From assembly GCA_030685065.1 (NCBI GenBank), contig JAUXQH010000158.1, positions 39,289-103,288 of the forward strand: a stretch of 64,000 nt of DNA. The letters run 5' to 3'. The notes under the pieces were generated by a model. The model saw only the letters and a program-made list of their open reading frames with translations, searched no databases and was not told where the DNA came from. Made by a program: the position numbers and the translations under genes. Positions 1-7,730 of this stretch are shown in pieces; positions within the stretch are counted from its first letter, which is position 1, and every line of letters starts with the position of its first letter. The stretch is from Pseudomonadota bacterium. GTDB taxonomy: Bacteria; Myxococcota_A; UBA796; SXON01.

Positions 1-2
1 AG

Positions 3-380
3 ACCCTCGGAGCCGGCGGCCGAAACCGCTACCTGGACTGTGTGTTCCTCCGGGATCAGCTCCTGCGCGCGGCCGAGTCCGAGGCCCCCACCGACATGTT
101 CGGACAGCGTCGCGGCAGCGAGCGGGAGTCTCTCGGCTGGCCCGTCTGGGTGCTCGCGCCCCTGGCGGTGGGCGGCGAGCTCCTGAACATCGGCGCTGAC
201 GGCGCGTGCCTCGCGCTCCCGACGGCGCCCGGGCCAGGAGAGCGCCTCCAGGTGCGCATCGAGGGCGCGACCGTCGCGGCGATGGTGGAGCTCGAGGTCC
301 GCTGGCGCCGTCGTGTTTCGCGGGAACGGTGGCAAATCGGCGCGTTCGGGATCGCCTGCGCGGTGGCGCGGGGCGCGTGA
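3..380 (+). CDS. PilZ-like domain protein (5' end outside the window)
   Basis: The frame is open from the first bases of the window, so the true start lies upstream; a GTG at 42 is possible but has no clear ribosome site. About 125 residues are visible. An Arg-rich patch (GQRRGSERES) is followed by a strand-rich stretch with LLNIGADGACLAL. This resembles the PilZ pattern of an RxxxR-type patch followed by (D/N)xSxxG, with the Ser replaced by Ala. PilZ domains usually bind cyclic di-GMP, but here the second motif is imperfect, so binding is uncertain. The stop codon overlaps the next gene by four bases (GTGA), which indicates translational coupling with the kinase-like protein downstream. Confidence 0.6.
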   Translation, partial: TLGAGGRNRYLDCVFLRDQLLRAAESEAPTDMFGQRRGSERESLGWPVWVLAPLAVGGELLNIGADGACLALPTAPGPGERLQVRIEGATVAAMVELEVRWRRRVSRERWQIGAFGIACAVARGA

Positions 381-1396
381 CGCGACCGTCCCCCCCGAGC
401 GCCCTGCCGCCCCTCCTCGGCACGCTGCGCCGCCGCCGCCGCGTCGCGGAGGACGCGACGACCACCACGTGGGAGGCGTGGGACACGGTCACCGGCGAGC
501 GCGTCCTCCTCCGGGTAGCGCGCGGCGACGAAGCACTCGACGACGCCTTCACGCGCGTTTCCTCGCTCCCGCTCGGAGTCGCCCTCTCCCCGCGACAGGA
601 CGGCGCCGCGGGACGAGCGCATCTCCGAACCGGCGCGGTGGCCTGCTCGCTGGCCGATCTGCTCCCCATCGATCGCCCCCCCGGCCCCGTGTGGACCGCG
701 CGGCTCGCCCTCGGGATCTACAACGCGCTCTCCGTCATCCACGCCACGGGCCACGCGCACGGCTGGGTGGGGCCGAACAGCGTCGTGACCACGCCGCGCG
801 GCTGGACGCTCGCATGGCTCGGCCCGGTGCACGGGGCGACCGCGGCCGACGACCTCCGTGCGGTGGGCGCGCTCGTCGCCGCGCTCGATCCGCTCGGTCC
901 CATCGGCGACCTCGCGAGCGGCTTCGTCGAGGTGCCGCCTCCGTCCGCGGCCGACGCGACGCGCCTGCTGCTGCACGCGTGCGCGAGCACGCTCGCGAGC
1001 GAGCACCACTCGCTGGTCCGACGCGCGCGCGCGTTGGGCGCCGCCTCTGGACGCGCCCGCCTCCGGCGCCTCGCGGGGCGGCTCGACGCGCTCGTCCCGC
1101 CGCCCCTCGCGCACGGTCGCGTCACCGTCGACGAGGAGGGCGTGGCGCTCCTCGTCGAGAGCGACGGCGCCTTGGTGCGTGGCGCGAGGGAGCTCCTCGC
1201 CGTCGGATCGCCGGGCGCGCGCTTCGGGGTGTGGGGCCCCGACGGGCTCGACCCCGTGGCGGCGCGCGTGCTGCTTCGTGCGTGGGCCCGTCACGACGCA
1301 CCGGCGCCGGAGCCCGAGCTCGCCGCGCTCATGCGGTGGCTCGCCGCGGCGTCGCGACTCCGGATCGATCGGATGGTCCTCGCGACGCAACCGTAG
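377..1396 (+). CDS. Degenerate Ser/Thr kinase-like protein (probable pseudokinase)
   Basis: The GTG start at 377 lies in the GTGA overlap with the PilZ-like gene and gives 339 residues. The N-terminal part reads like a kinase small lobe: EAWDTVTGERVLLRVA resembles the beta-2/beta-3 strands, but the invariant VAIK lysine is replaced by Arg. The helix before the catalytic loop is recognisable (IYNALSVIHATGHAHGWVGP). At the catalytic loop HGWVGPNSVV stands where HRDLKPxN is expected, so the catalytic Asp is lost. LAWLGP stands where DFG is expected. The sequence therefore looks like a kinase fold without phosphotransfer residues. A scaffold role beside the PilZ-like protein is an inference. The gene ends 31 bases before a convergent lipoprotein gene. 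Confidence 0.65.
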   Translation: MTRPSPPSALPPLLGTLRRRRRVAEDATTTTWEAWDTVTGERVLLRVARGDEALDDAFTRVSSLPLGVALSPRQDGAAGRAHLRTGAVACSLADLLPIDRPPGPVWTARLALGIYNALSVIHATGHAHGWVGPNSVVTTPRGWTLAWLGPVHGATAADDLRAVGALVAALDPLGPIGDLASGFVEVPPPSAADATRLLLHACASTLASEHHSLVRRARALGAASGRARLRRLAGRLDALVPPPLAHGRVTVDEEGVALLVESDGALVRGARELLAVGSPGARFGVWGPDGLDPVAARVLLRAWARHDAPAPEPELAALMRWLAAASRLRIDRMVLATQP

Positions 1397-1427
1397 CGGC
1401 CGTTGTCCGGCCCCGCGGGCGAGCCCG

Positions 1428-2165
1428 CTACCAGGCCACCGCGAGCAGGTACGAGCGGCCGCAGTCCGCCCCGGAGATCGACTCCACGACCAGCTCGTAG
1501 GTGCCCCCGTCGTCCTGGAGCACCACGTCCGAGAGCGTCATGGAGAGCGAGCCGCTCCCGAAGACCTGGTCGACCTCCTCCGCCGGGAGATCGCCCTCGG
1601 ACGAGAGGCGGTTGAGCGTGAAGCGCCACGTCGCGTCGTCGGGGATGCCGGAGAGGGTCATCGAGACCGTGAACAGGCTCCAGCTGCTGTCCGAGAACGA
1701 GAAGGAGTACCGATCGACGTCGACCTCTCCGGAGATCGTCGCGACCGCGGAGAGCTCCGGATCGTCGTCGAGGCTGCCGACCGTGACCGCGCTGGTGTCG
1801 TTCGGCTCGTACCCGTCCGGATCGGCGTCCTCGTCGATGTCGTCGTCACAGTCGTCGTCGATCGCGTTGCACACGTCGACCGCGTCGGGGTGGACGGTGA
1901 GATCCGCGTCGTCACAGTCACCCTGGGCTTCCGACCATCCGTCCCCGTCGTCGTCGACCCTCAGCGGATCGGGCGGCCCGGTGTCCTCGGTGTCGGTGTC
2001 CCCAGTGTCGGTATCCCCCGTGTGGGTCTCGCCCGAGTCGCGACCGGAGGTGTCGCCGTCGATGTCCGCGGTGTCGTCCGCGCCACCGTCGAGGGCGGTG
2101 TCCTCCCCCACGACCTTCGAGGCCGCGGAAAAATCACACGCGAGGGCGAGGAGGAGTGAGAGCAT
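1428..2165 (-). CDS. MopE-like metal-binding-motif lipoprotein
   Basis: A protein of 245 residues begins at an ATG at 2165. The start MLSLLLALACDF is a short lipoprotein signal with the lipobox Cys at about residue 10. An Asp/Thr/Gly-rich linker follows (DTGDTDTGDTDTEDTG). A DGDGW...GDCDDxD...DxCNxIDDDCDDDIDED block then matches the Asp/Cys-rich motif described as a putative metal-binding motif and named for the copper-binding protein MopE of Methylococcus; it is very common in myxobacterial exported proteins. The C-terminal 120 residues look like a beta-sandwich of the pre-peptidase type and end with GADCGRSYLLAVAW. It probably sits on the outer membrane. Its promoter is interlocked with that of the divergent gene, and the transcript looks leaderless. 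Confidence 0.75.
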   Translation of the reverse strand: MLSLLLALACDFSAASKVVGEDTALDGGADDTADIDGDTSGRDSGETHTGDTDTGDTDTEDTGPPDPLRVDDDGDGWSEAQGDCDDADLTVHPDAVDVCNAIDDDCDDDIDEDADPDGYEPNDTSAVTVGSLDDDPELSAVATISGEVDVDRYSFSFSDSSWSLFTVSMTLSGIPDDATWRFTLNRLSSEGDLPAEEVDQVFGSGSLSMTLSDVVLQDDGGTYELVVESISGADCGRSYLLAVAW

Positions 2166-2172
2166 CCTCGGC

Positions 2173-2191
2173 ACAGTAGCCCGAGTAGACT
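2173..2191. promoter_or_regulatory. Interlocked divergent -10 boxes (leaderless pair)
   Basis: On the minus strand TACTGT (2173-2178) lies seven bases before the ATG at 2165. On the plus strand TAGACT (2186-2191) lies seven bases before the ATG at 2199. Each -10 would put its transcription start at or next to the A of the ATG. The -35 position of each promoter falls inside the start region of the other gene, so RNA polymerase could probably not occupy both at once. No good TTGACA box is visible on either side. Confidence 0.5.
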
Positions 2192-2198
2192 CCCGCGC

Positions 2199-3977
2199 AT
2201 GCCCTGGATCGCACTCCTCCCCGCCGTCCTGGCCGCGGTCGTCCTCACCGGCGGGCGCGACGAGATCGTCGTGGCCGCGTTCGCCGTACCCGCGCTCCTC
2301 TGGTTCCCGGGGCGCGGCGTCGCGCGTCGATTGTCGCGGGATCCGGTGGAGCGGATCGTCCTCGCCTTCTGGGTGTCGGCGCTCCTCGCGGTGCCGGCGG
2401 TGCTCGTGGGAATGTGGACGGGCCTCGGCGGTGCCGGCACGCTCGCGACCGCCGCGGTGTTCACCGCCGCGAGCGAGCGCCTGCGGTCTCCGCGCGCACG
2501 GACGCTCCGGCCTGCCCCGCTCCTCGGCGCGGCTGCGGTCATCGTTACCGTCGTGATGCTCGGCTGGGCCTGGCGCGGCGCGGTGACGCGCCCGATGGAC
2601 GACTACTGGTGGTCGGCGGCCGCGGAAGATGCGTGGGCGGACGGCGCGAGCACCGTCCCACCGACCGCCGGGGCGGGGTGGAGCGATCGGCGCGTCGTGG
2701 GGTGGCCGGAGGCGGCGGCGCTGAGGCTCGTGCCGCGCGCGCCGGACCCGTTCCTCGTCGGCCCGTCCGAGGGCCCGATCGTGCTCGTCCTCCAGGGGCC
2801 GGTGGGCGCGGCCATGCGCGTCGGCGCACGCGAAGCGATCATCCAGTCGAACGTGGTGGAGAAGCGCGAGGAGGGGCCGGTGCCGCGCTATCTCGCGCGG
2901 GGCGTCACCTCGATCGCGCTCACGACGCAGCTCGCGGCCGGCGAGCGCCTGCAGGTCCGCCTGTCCAACCCCAACAAGAGCGTCCTCTACCTGCTCGGCA
3001 GCGCGGACGCGGTGTGGTCGCTCCACGGGGAGGGCGCGCTTCGCTTCGTGCACTACTACCAGCTCCTCAACATGGTCGAGCAGGTGATCTGGGCGCGCGA
3101 GCTGTACGCGGGCCGCCGCGTGACGGACGTGCAGCCGCCGCTCCCCACCTACGTCCTCGCCGCGCCGATGGTGACGGCGGGAGGCGAGCTCCCCACCGCC
3201 AACCTCGTCTTCCTCTTCGAGCTCGTGATGGTGGGGATCGCGGGGGTGCTGGCCATCCAGGCCTGGGCGCCGGGTGCTCCGGCGCTCGCCTGGCTCCTTC
3301 CCGCCGGCGCCGCCGCCATGCACGGAAAGCTGATGCTCGAGCCTTCGAGCGCCATGCTGCCGGACACCCTGTACACGCTGGGGCTACTGGGCGCGGTCGC
3401 GGCGCTCGCGCAACGGCGCGGCCCCGCCTACGCCGGGTTCTCCCTCCTCGCCCAGCTCACGCGCTACCCCGCGGGGTTCGTCGTGGCCGTGGCGGGCCTC
3501 CTGGCGGGCGCGCCGCGGCGGGTCGTCCAGATGCTCGTCGGCGTGGTCGCCGTGGCGGCGGTCTTCGCCCTGGCGGGCCACTCCACCGGGAGCCTCGAGG
3601 GCTGGCTCGAGACGTTGTGGTGGGAAACCCTCCCGGAGCATTGGCACGGAGAGGCCGATCCCGCCGTGCTTCTCGGGCGTGCGCCCCGCTTCTACGGGCT
3701 CTGGCTCGCCTACGCGGGCGGGCTCCCGCTCCTCGCGGCCCTGCGGTGGCCCCGCGGCACGCGGGTGCTCCTCGGCACCGCCTTCGTCTACTCGCTCCTG
3801 CTGTGCACGGTCGACCACACGCCGTCCCACTACTTCCTGCCCCTCCTCCACCTCGCGGCGGCCGCCACCGCGTGCACCGCAGCCGCATGTGAGGATCCAC
3901 GCCTGCGAACCGGGATCCCACTTTTGGGACTGTTGGGGATCACCGTCGCCTATGGCTGGGTGCCCGTCGTCGGCTAA
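2199..3977 (+). CDS. Polytopic membrane protein, GT-C glycosyltransferase-like
   Basis: The protein has 592 residues. The N-terminal 140 residues contain four or five hydrophobic helices. A large non-membrane segment of about 190 residues follows, and roughly eight more helices fill residues 325-590. An acidic pair near the first loop (RPMDDYWW, about residue 131) and a QPPLPTYVL stretch at about residue 309 recall GT39-type mannosyl/arabinosyl transferases, which have an acidic catalytic pair and an H/QPPLy loop. That assignment rests on topology and short motifs only. If it is right, the enzyme transfers sugars from a lipid-phosphate donor on the periplasmic face. It appears monocistronic, with a leaderless start seven bases after TAGACT. 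Confidence 0.55.
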   Translation: MPWIALLPAVLAAVVLTGGRDEIVVAAFAVPALLWFPGRGVARRLSRDPVERIVLAFWVSALLAVPAVLVGMWTGLGGAGTLATAAVFTAASERLRSPRARTLRPAPLLGAAAVIVTVVMLGWAWRGAVTRPMDDYWWSAAAEDAWADGASTVPPTAGAGWSDRRVVGWPEAAALRLVPRAPDPFLVGPSEGPIVLVLQGPVGAAMRVGAREAIIQSNVVEKREEGPVPRYLARGVTSIALTTQLAAGERLQVRLSNPNKSVLYLLGSADAVWSLHGEGALRFVHYYQLLNMVEQVIWARELYAGRRVTDVQPPLPTYVLAAPMVTAGGELPTANLVFLFELVMVGIAGVLAIQAWAPGAPALAWLLPAGAAAMHGKLMLEPSSAMLPDTLYTLGLLGAVAALAQRRGPAYAGFSLLAQLTRYPAGFVVAVAGLLAGAPRRVVQMLVGVVAVAAVFALAGHSTGSLEGWLETLWWETLPEHWHGEADPAVLLGRAPRFYGLWLAYAGGLPLLAALRWPRGTRVLLGTAFVYSLLLCTVDHTPSHYFLPLLHLAAAATACTAAACEDPRLRTGIPLLGLLGITVAYGWVPVVG

Positions 3978-4045
3978 TCCTGGCGCAACGTCGGTGGGCG
4001 CCGATGGGCAAGACCTTTCCCATCACCAGGGATCAAAACGCTCGG

Positions 4046-4068
4046 CAAGTTGTCCACCAAGTTGTCCA
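4046..4068. repeat. Two 11-bp direct repeats, 12-bp period, upstream of the DUF5989 gene
   Basis: CAAGTTGTCCA occurs at 4046-4056 and again at 4058-4068, so the copies lie about one helical turn apart on one face of the DNA. They lie 35-57 bases before the ATG at 4103, in the -35 region of that gene, so they could be an operator. TTGTCCACC and TTGTCCATA are also seven- and six-of-nine matches to a DnaA box, which is a weaker explanation. Confidence 0.4.
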
Positions 4069-4091
4069 TACCTGGGCACAACTCGTTGGGG

Positions 4092-4097
4092 TACCAT
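4092..4097 (+). promoter_or_regulatory. Putative -10 box TACCAT of the DUF5989 gene
   Basis: TACCAT ends five bases before the ATG at 4103, following the same TANNNT-close-to-ATG layout seen elsewhere in the window. No convincing -35 hexamer is present at the right distance. Confidence 0.35.
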
Positions 4098-4102
4098 CGC
4101 GC

Positions 4103-4357
4103 ATGTCCCACGATCCCCTCTCGAAGGAACTTCTGTCGAAGGCGCCCATGTCCGAGGAATCTGTGTCCCGGGAACCCTTGTCGGAGGAGCCGAAGTTCCC
4201 GACGGCCCCGAAGGGACTGCTCTCCGAATTCTGGGACTTCATCATCCACGAGAAGATCTGGTGGATGACCCCGATCATCGTGGTCCTCCTCGCGATGGTG
4301 GCCTTCATCCTCTTCGCCGAGGCGAGCCCCATCATCCCGTTCATCTACGCGCTGTAG
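4103..4357 (+). CDS. Small membrane protein, DUF5989 family
   Basis: I chose the ATG at 4103 (84 residues) rather than the in-frame ATG at 4004, because 4004-4102 holds the repeat and -10 box and reads as non-coding. The N-terminal 37 residues are polar and semi-repetitive (SKELLSKAPMSEES, then SREPLSEEP). The C-terminal 47 residues match DUF5989: an EFWDFI..EKIWWMTPI entry, one membrane helix (IVVLLAMVAFILFA) and a PFIYAL end. DUF5989 proteins are usually about 50 residues and often sit beside SxtJ-like proteins and carbamoyltransferases. Neither is present here, only another small membrane protein in convergent orientation 15 bases downstream. The function is unknown. Confidence 0.7.
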   Translation: MSHDPLSKELLSKAPMSEESVSREPLSEEPKFPTAPKGLLSEFWDFIIHEKIWWMTPIIVVLLAMVAFILFAEASPIIPFIYAL

Positions 4358-4372
4358 CCGGGCAGGGGAAGC

Positions 4373-4618
4373 CTAGAACATCCGCGAAGCCTTCTCCATG
4401 TCGATGGGCGAGGGGTCCCGCGCGAGCCGATGGGACGCCGCCGTGGGGTCGGCGGGTGCGCGATCGAGCAGCCGCCGGCCGCCCAGCCGGAGCGCCACGG
4501 CCACGGGCGCGAGCCCCACGAGCCAGGTGAACCCCATCAACACCGCGCTCTGCGCGCCCATGATGCGCCGCACCGCGACATTCCATCCGATCCACATCCG
4601 TCGGAACACTTCGAGCAT
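4373..4618 (-). CDS. Small membrane protein convergent with DUF5989
   Basis: The protein has 81 residues. An amphipathic N-terminus (MLEVFRRMWIGWNVAVRRIMGAQ) precedes one or two hydrophobic helices (SAVLMGFTWLVGLAPVAVALRL). A basic tail follows with an LLDRAPADP motif and an ...MEKASRMF end. The layout, helix then 'LLDRxP' then a terminal aromatic residue, resembles the small membrane proteins that accompany DUF5989/SxtJ genes in other genomes. I am inferring this from memory of such neighbourhoods, not from a search. It would act in the inner membrane. Confidence 0.5.
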   Translation of the reverse strand: MLEVFRRMWIGWNVAVRRIMGAQSAVLMGFTWLVGLAPVAVALRLGGRRLLDRAPADPTAASHRLARDPSPIDMEKASRMF

Positions 4619-4747
4619 GTGTCAATGTCCGTCGCCAGCCGCGATCCGTCAAGCGCGTCCGTTGCCCATGGATTCGGCGCGTGCTACTCGGGCACCGCGC
4701 CGGCCTGCCCGGTCGGGCGGGCCTCCCGCCTCGATCCTCCCGCGTCG

Positions 4748-6112
4748 ATGAAAGGCCGCGTCCGCGCCCGCTCGGAGTACACGTTGATCGCTCCTCTCCT
4801 CGCGCTCCTGATTCTGCCCACGTCGGCGTCCGCCACGGAGCTCACATGGGAGGGCTACTACCGTGGGCGCGCCCGCATTTTCGACTCGCTGTCGGTGTCG
4901 GACACCAACGACTCCACGGAGGGGTTCAGCGGCTCGTTCGATCACCGGATGTCGCTGCGGCCGGCCTGGCTGCTGTCGGAGCACGCCTCCCTGCACGCGC
5001 AGATCGATCTGTTCCCGTTCCAGCTCTGGGGCGCGGAGCCGGCGACCACGATCGACCCCGTCACGGGTGAGGAGTCCGCGATCGCCACGGCGGACGGCAC
5101 GGCCCCCGTCGGGGCCGGCCTGGTCGCCACGCGCGCATGGGCCGAGGCCTACACGCCGATCGGCCGCTTCGCGCTCGGCCGCATGCCGATGCAGTGGGGC
5201 GCCGGCATCCTCTGGAATGACGGGAACGACCCGGAGGCCGAGTACGGCGACACCGCGGATCGTTTCCAGTTCTCCACCCGCGTCGGCCCCGTTTTCGTGT
5301 TCGGCGCCTATGACGTGCAGTTCGAGGGCTACCTGGGCTCGGAGGACGACATGCAGGCGGCGTCGCTCGGCATCGGCTACCGAAGCGAGACTGCGGGCGT
5401 CGGCTTGCTGAACAACTACCGCTTCCAGACCAGCCAGGAGTACAAGGCGTACACGGGCGATGTCTGGGCCTTCACCGAGCTCGGTCCGATCCGCGCCGAG
5501 CTCGAGGTCGTCGGCGTGTTCGGGGCGGGCGATCTGGAGACAGGCGCCACCGACGTCGACATCATGGCCTTCGGCGGCATGCTCAACGCCGCCTACTCGA
5601 CCGACAAGCTCACCCTCGGGGTCGAGGGCGGCTTCGCTACGGGCGACGCGGATCCGAGCGACGCGAAGATCCGGACCTTCTCGTTCGACCGCGATCACAA
5701 CGTCTCCATCGTGCTGTTCGAGGAGACCCTCCCGACGCTGCAGACCACCGTGCAGAACGACAGCAACGAGGGCCGCACCACCGAGGCCGCGCTCACGGGG
5801 GATGGCCTCTCGAACGTGTTGTACGTGCGCCCCGCGGTGAAGTACCGCCTCCTCCCCGAAGTCGAGGGAGAGCTCGCCTGGTTCAGCGCGACGATGGCGG
5901 CCGGCCCCCCCGCCGCCGACGGGCGCAAGGCGTACGGGAACGAGATCGACCTCTCGGTCCGCTACGATCCGCACCCGCACGTGTGGGTGAAGGGCACCGC
6001 GGGCATCTTCCTCCCGGGCAAGTACTTCACCGAGTACGAGCACCCGGACCTGGGCGGCGGGTTCGACCAGGTGACGTGGGGCGCGCGCCTCATCGGCACG
6101 GTGGAATTCTGA
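4748..6112 (+). CDS. Outer-membrane beta-barrel protein (porin/alginate-export-like)
   Basis: The ATG at 4748 gives 454 residues with a signal peptide (LIAPLLALLILPTSASA) cleaved near residue 31. The mature protein begins ELTWEGYYRGRARIFDSLSVSD and continues as regular alternating strands. These include a turn region HASLHAQIDLFPFQLWG, FALGRMPMQWGAGILWNDGND, and a C-terminal strand VTWGARLIGTVEF ending in Phe, as expected for BAM substrates. RMPMQWGAGILWNDG is typical of long barrels in the alginate-export or phosphate-porin style. The substrate cannot be told. The stop codon overlaps dapA by one base (TGATG), an unusual coupling of a barrel to a lysine gene. Confidence 0.7.
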   Translation: MKGRVRARSEYTLIAPLLALLILPTSASATELTWEGYYRGRARIFDSLSVSDTNDSTEGFSGSFDHRMSLRPAWLLSEHASLHAQIDLFPFQLWGAEPATTIDPVTGEESAIATADGTAPVGAGLVATRAWAEAYTPIGRFALGRMPMQWGAGILWNDGNDPEAEYGDTADRFQFSTRVGPVFVFGAYDVQFEGYLGSEDDMQAASLGIGYRSETAGVGLLNNYRFQTSQEYKAYTGDVWAFTELGPIRAELEVVGVFGAGDLETGATDVDIMAFGGMLNAAYSTDKLTLGVEGGFATGDADPSDAKIRTFSFDRDHNVSIVLFEETLPTLQTTVQNDSNEGRTTEAALTGDGLSNVLYVRPAVKYRLLPEVEGELAWFSATMAAGPPAADGRKAYGNEIDLSVRYDPHPHVWVKGTAGIFLPGKYFTEYEHPDLGGGFDQVTWGARLIGTVEF

Positions 6113-6999
6113 TGCCGAGCGTGTGGCAGGGCGTCCACACCGCGATCGTCACCCCCTTCCGCTCGGCGGGCACCCGAGCGGGCGCCGGTCACGGTTCGCA
6201 GGTGATCGACGAGCCCGCGTACCGCGCGCTGCTCTCCCGCCAGATCCGCGGGGGCGTGCAGGGCGTGGTCGTGGCCGGCACCACCGGCGAGTCTCCCACC
6301 CTCGACGCCGCCGAGCGGGACCTCCTCCTCCGCGTCGCGCTCGAGGAGGCCGGCGGCGGCCTCCCGATCACGATGGGCGTCGGGACGAACGACACGCGGT
6401 CCACCGTCGCGAACACCGAGCGCGCCCGTGACCTCGGGGCGGCAGCCGGGCTGCTCGTGCTCCCCTACTACAACAAGCCCACGCCCGAAGGCCTGCGCGC
6501 CCACGTGCACGCCGCCGCCTCGGTGGGCCTCCCCCTCGTCGTCTACCACGTGCCCGGCCGCACCGCGCAGCGGCTCTCCCCGGAGCTGCTCGCGTCGCTC
6601 TGCGAGATCGACGGGATCGTGGCCTGCAAGGAAGCCACGGGGGACGTGCAGTTCGGGCAGGACCTGATGCTGCTCACGAAGAAGCCGGTGCTCTCGGGCG
6701 ACGACTTCACGTGGTTGCCGCTCCTCGCGGTGGGCGGCAGCGGCGTGATCTCCGTCGTGTCGAACGTCGCACCCGCCGCCACCGTGGCCGTTTGGCAGGC
6801 GTGGAAAGCGGGGGACGCCGCGACGGCAGCAGCCCGCCACCGGGCCCTCTACCCGCTCGTGCGCTGGCTCTTCGCCCAGACCAGCCCCGTGCCGTGCAAG
6901 GCCGCGCTCGCGGCGCTCGGCCTGTGCGCGCCCGATTGCCGGCTCCCCCTCACCACGGGGCAGCCCCCCCCCGCCGAGCTCCTCGCGGGGATCGTGTGA
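6112..6999 (+). CDS. dapA: 4-hydroxy-tetrahydrodipicolinate synthase
   Basis: The 295-residue protein has the normal length for the family. DapA condenses pyruvate and aspartate semialdehyde in the first committed step toward diaminopimelate and lysine. The GTTGESPTLDAAE motif supplies the two pyruvate-binding Thr residues. YYNKPTPEGL and VYHVPGRTAQRLSPELL supply the catalytic Tyr and the substrate-binding Arg. The Schiff-base Lys lies in GIVACKEATGD. The ATG overlaps the stop of the barrel gene, and the 3' end overlaps dapB by four bases (GTGA), so the three genes are probably cotranscribed. Confidence 0.95.
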   Translation: MPSVWQGVHTAIVTPFRSAGTRAGAGHGSQVIDEPAYRALLSRQIRGGVQGVVVAGTTGESPTLDAAERDLLLRVALEEAGGGLPITMGVGTNDTRSTVANTERARDLGAAAGLLVLPYYNKPTPEGLRAHVHAAASVGLPLVVYHVPGRTAQRLSPELLASLCEIDGIVACKEATGDVQFGQDLMLLTKKPVLSGDDFTWLPLLAVGGSGVISVVSNVAPAATVAVWQAWKAGDAATAAARHRALYPLVRWLFAQTSPVPCKAALAALGLCAPDCRLPLTTGQPPPAELLAGIV

Positions 7000-7670
7000 T
7001 CCGCGTCGGCGTGCACGGTGCCACGGGGCGCATGGGCCGGCTGGTGCTGCCGGAGATCGAGGCCGCGCCCGACCTCGAGCTCGCGTGGGCGTGCGGGCGG
7101 GAGCTCCCCTCCCCGCTCGATGCGGACGTGATCATCGACTTTTCGACGCCGGACGGCTTGCGACGCCTCCTGGCCCAGGCGCCCTGCCCCGTCGTGACCG
7201 GGACCACGGGGATGACCCCCGCCGAGCTCCTGGCCGCGAACCCCGCGCTCGCGGTGCTCCACTCGGCCAACTTCTCTCTCGGCGTCGCCGTGCTCGCGCG
7301 GCTCGTCCGCGACGCCGCACAGGCGCTCCCCGGCTACGACATCGAGGTGGTGGAGCTCCATCACAAGCACAAACGCGACGCGCCGTCCGGCACCGCGCTC
7401 CACCTCGTCGAGGGCCTCGGCACCGTCGTTTCGGGCCGCACGGGCCCGCGGGGAGACGGCGAGATCGGCGTTCACGCGGTGCGCGGCGGGGACATCGTGG
7501 GCGAGCACCGCGTCTACCTCTCCGGGCCGGGTGAGCGCCTCGAGCTCGCCCACGTCGCGACGCACCGCGGCCTGTTCGCCTCGGGCGCGGTGGCGGCGGC
7601 GCGGTGGCTGGTGGGGAAGCCGGCGGGCCTCTACCGGATCGAGGACGTGATCGGGGGCATCGGGGGCTAG
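6996..7670 (+). CDS. dapB: 4-hydroxy-tetrahydrodipicolinate reductase
   Basis: The GTG start at 6996 overlaps the dapA stop and yields 224 residues, shorter than the roughly 270 of E. coli DapB but within the range of compact family members. DapB uses NAD(P)H to reduce the DapA product. The dinucleotide-binding start is VGVHGATGRMGRL. VVTGTTGM follows the Rossmann strands, and the substrate loop is ELHHKHKRDAPSGTA, with the catalytic His-His and Lys. The C-terminal strand region is intact and the protein ends IEDVIGGIGG. With dapA it forms a two-step lysine/peptidoglycan module. Confidence 0.94.
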   Translation: MIRVGVHGATGRMGRLVLPEIEAAPDLELAWACGRELPSPLDADVIIDFSTPDGLRRLLAQAPCPVVTGTTGMTPAELLAANPALAVLHSANFSLGVAVLARLVRDAAQALPGYDIEVVELHHKHKRDAPSGTALHLVEGLGTVVSGRTGPRGDGEIGVHAVRGGDIVGEHRVYLSGPGERLELAHVATHRGLFASGAVAAARWLVGKPAGLYRIEDVIGGIGG

Positions 7671-7730
7671 CCCTCGGCGGCGGACCTTCCCTTCTCCGCA
7701 CCCGCGCGCACCCTCTCTGCGGAGGCGCGC

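Noticed and set aside
56..1390. Long minus-strand open frame of 444 residues over the PilZ-like and kinase-like genes
   Set aside because: Arg/Glu/His-rich composition typical of antisense frames in high-GC DNA; the opposite strand shows coherent domains and a GTGA junction.
4046..4068. TTGTCCA repeats as a chromosomal replication origin (DnaA boxes)
   Set aside because: Only two imperfect boxes are present, with no AT-rich unwinding region and no dnaA or dnaN gene.
4004..4102. In-frame ATG at 4004 as the DUF5989 start
   Set aside because: The interval contains direct repeats and a -10-like box, the extra 33 residues do not match the family, and the ATG at 4103 gives the expected size.
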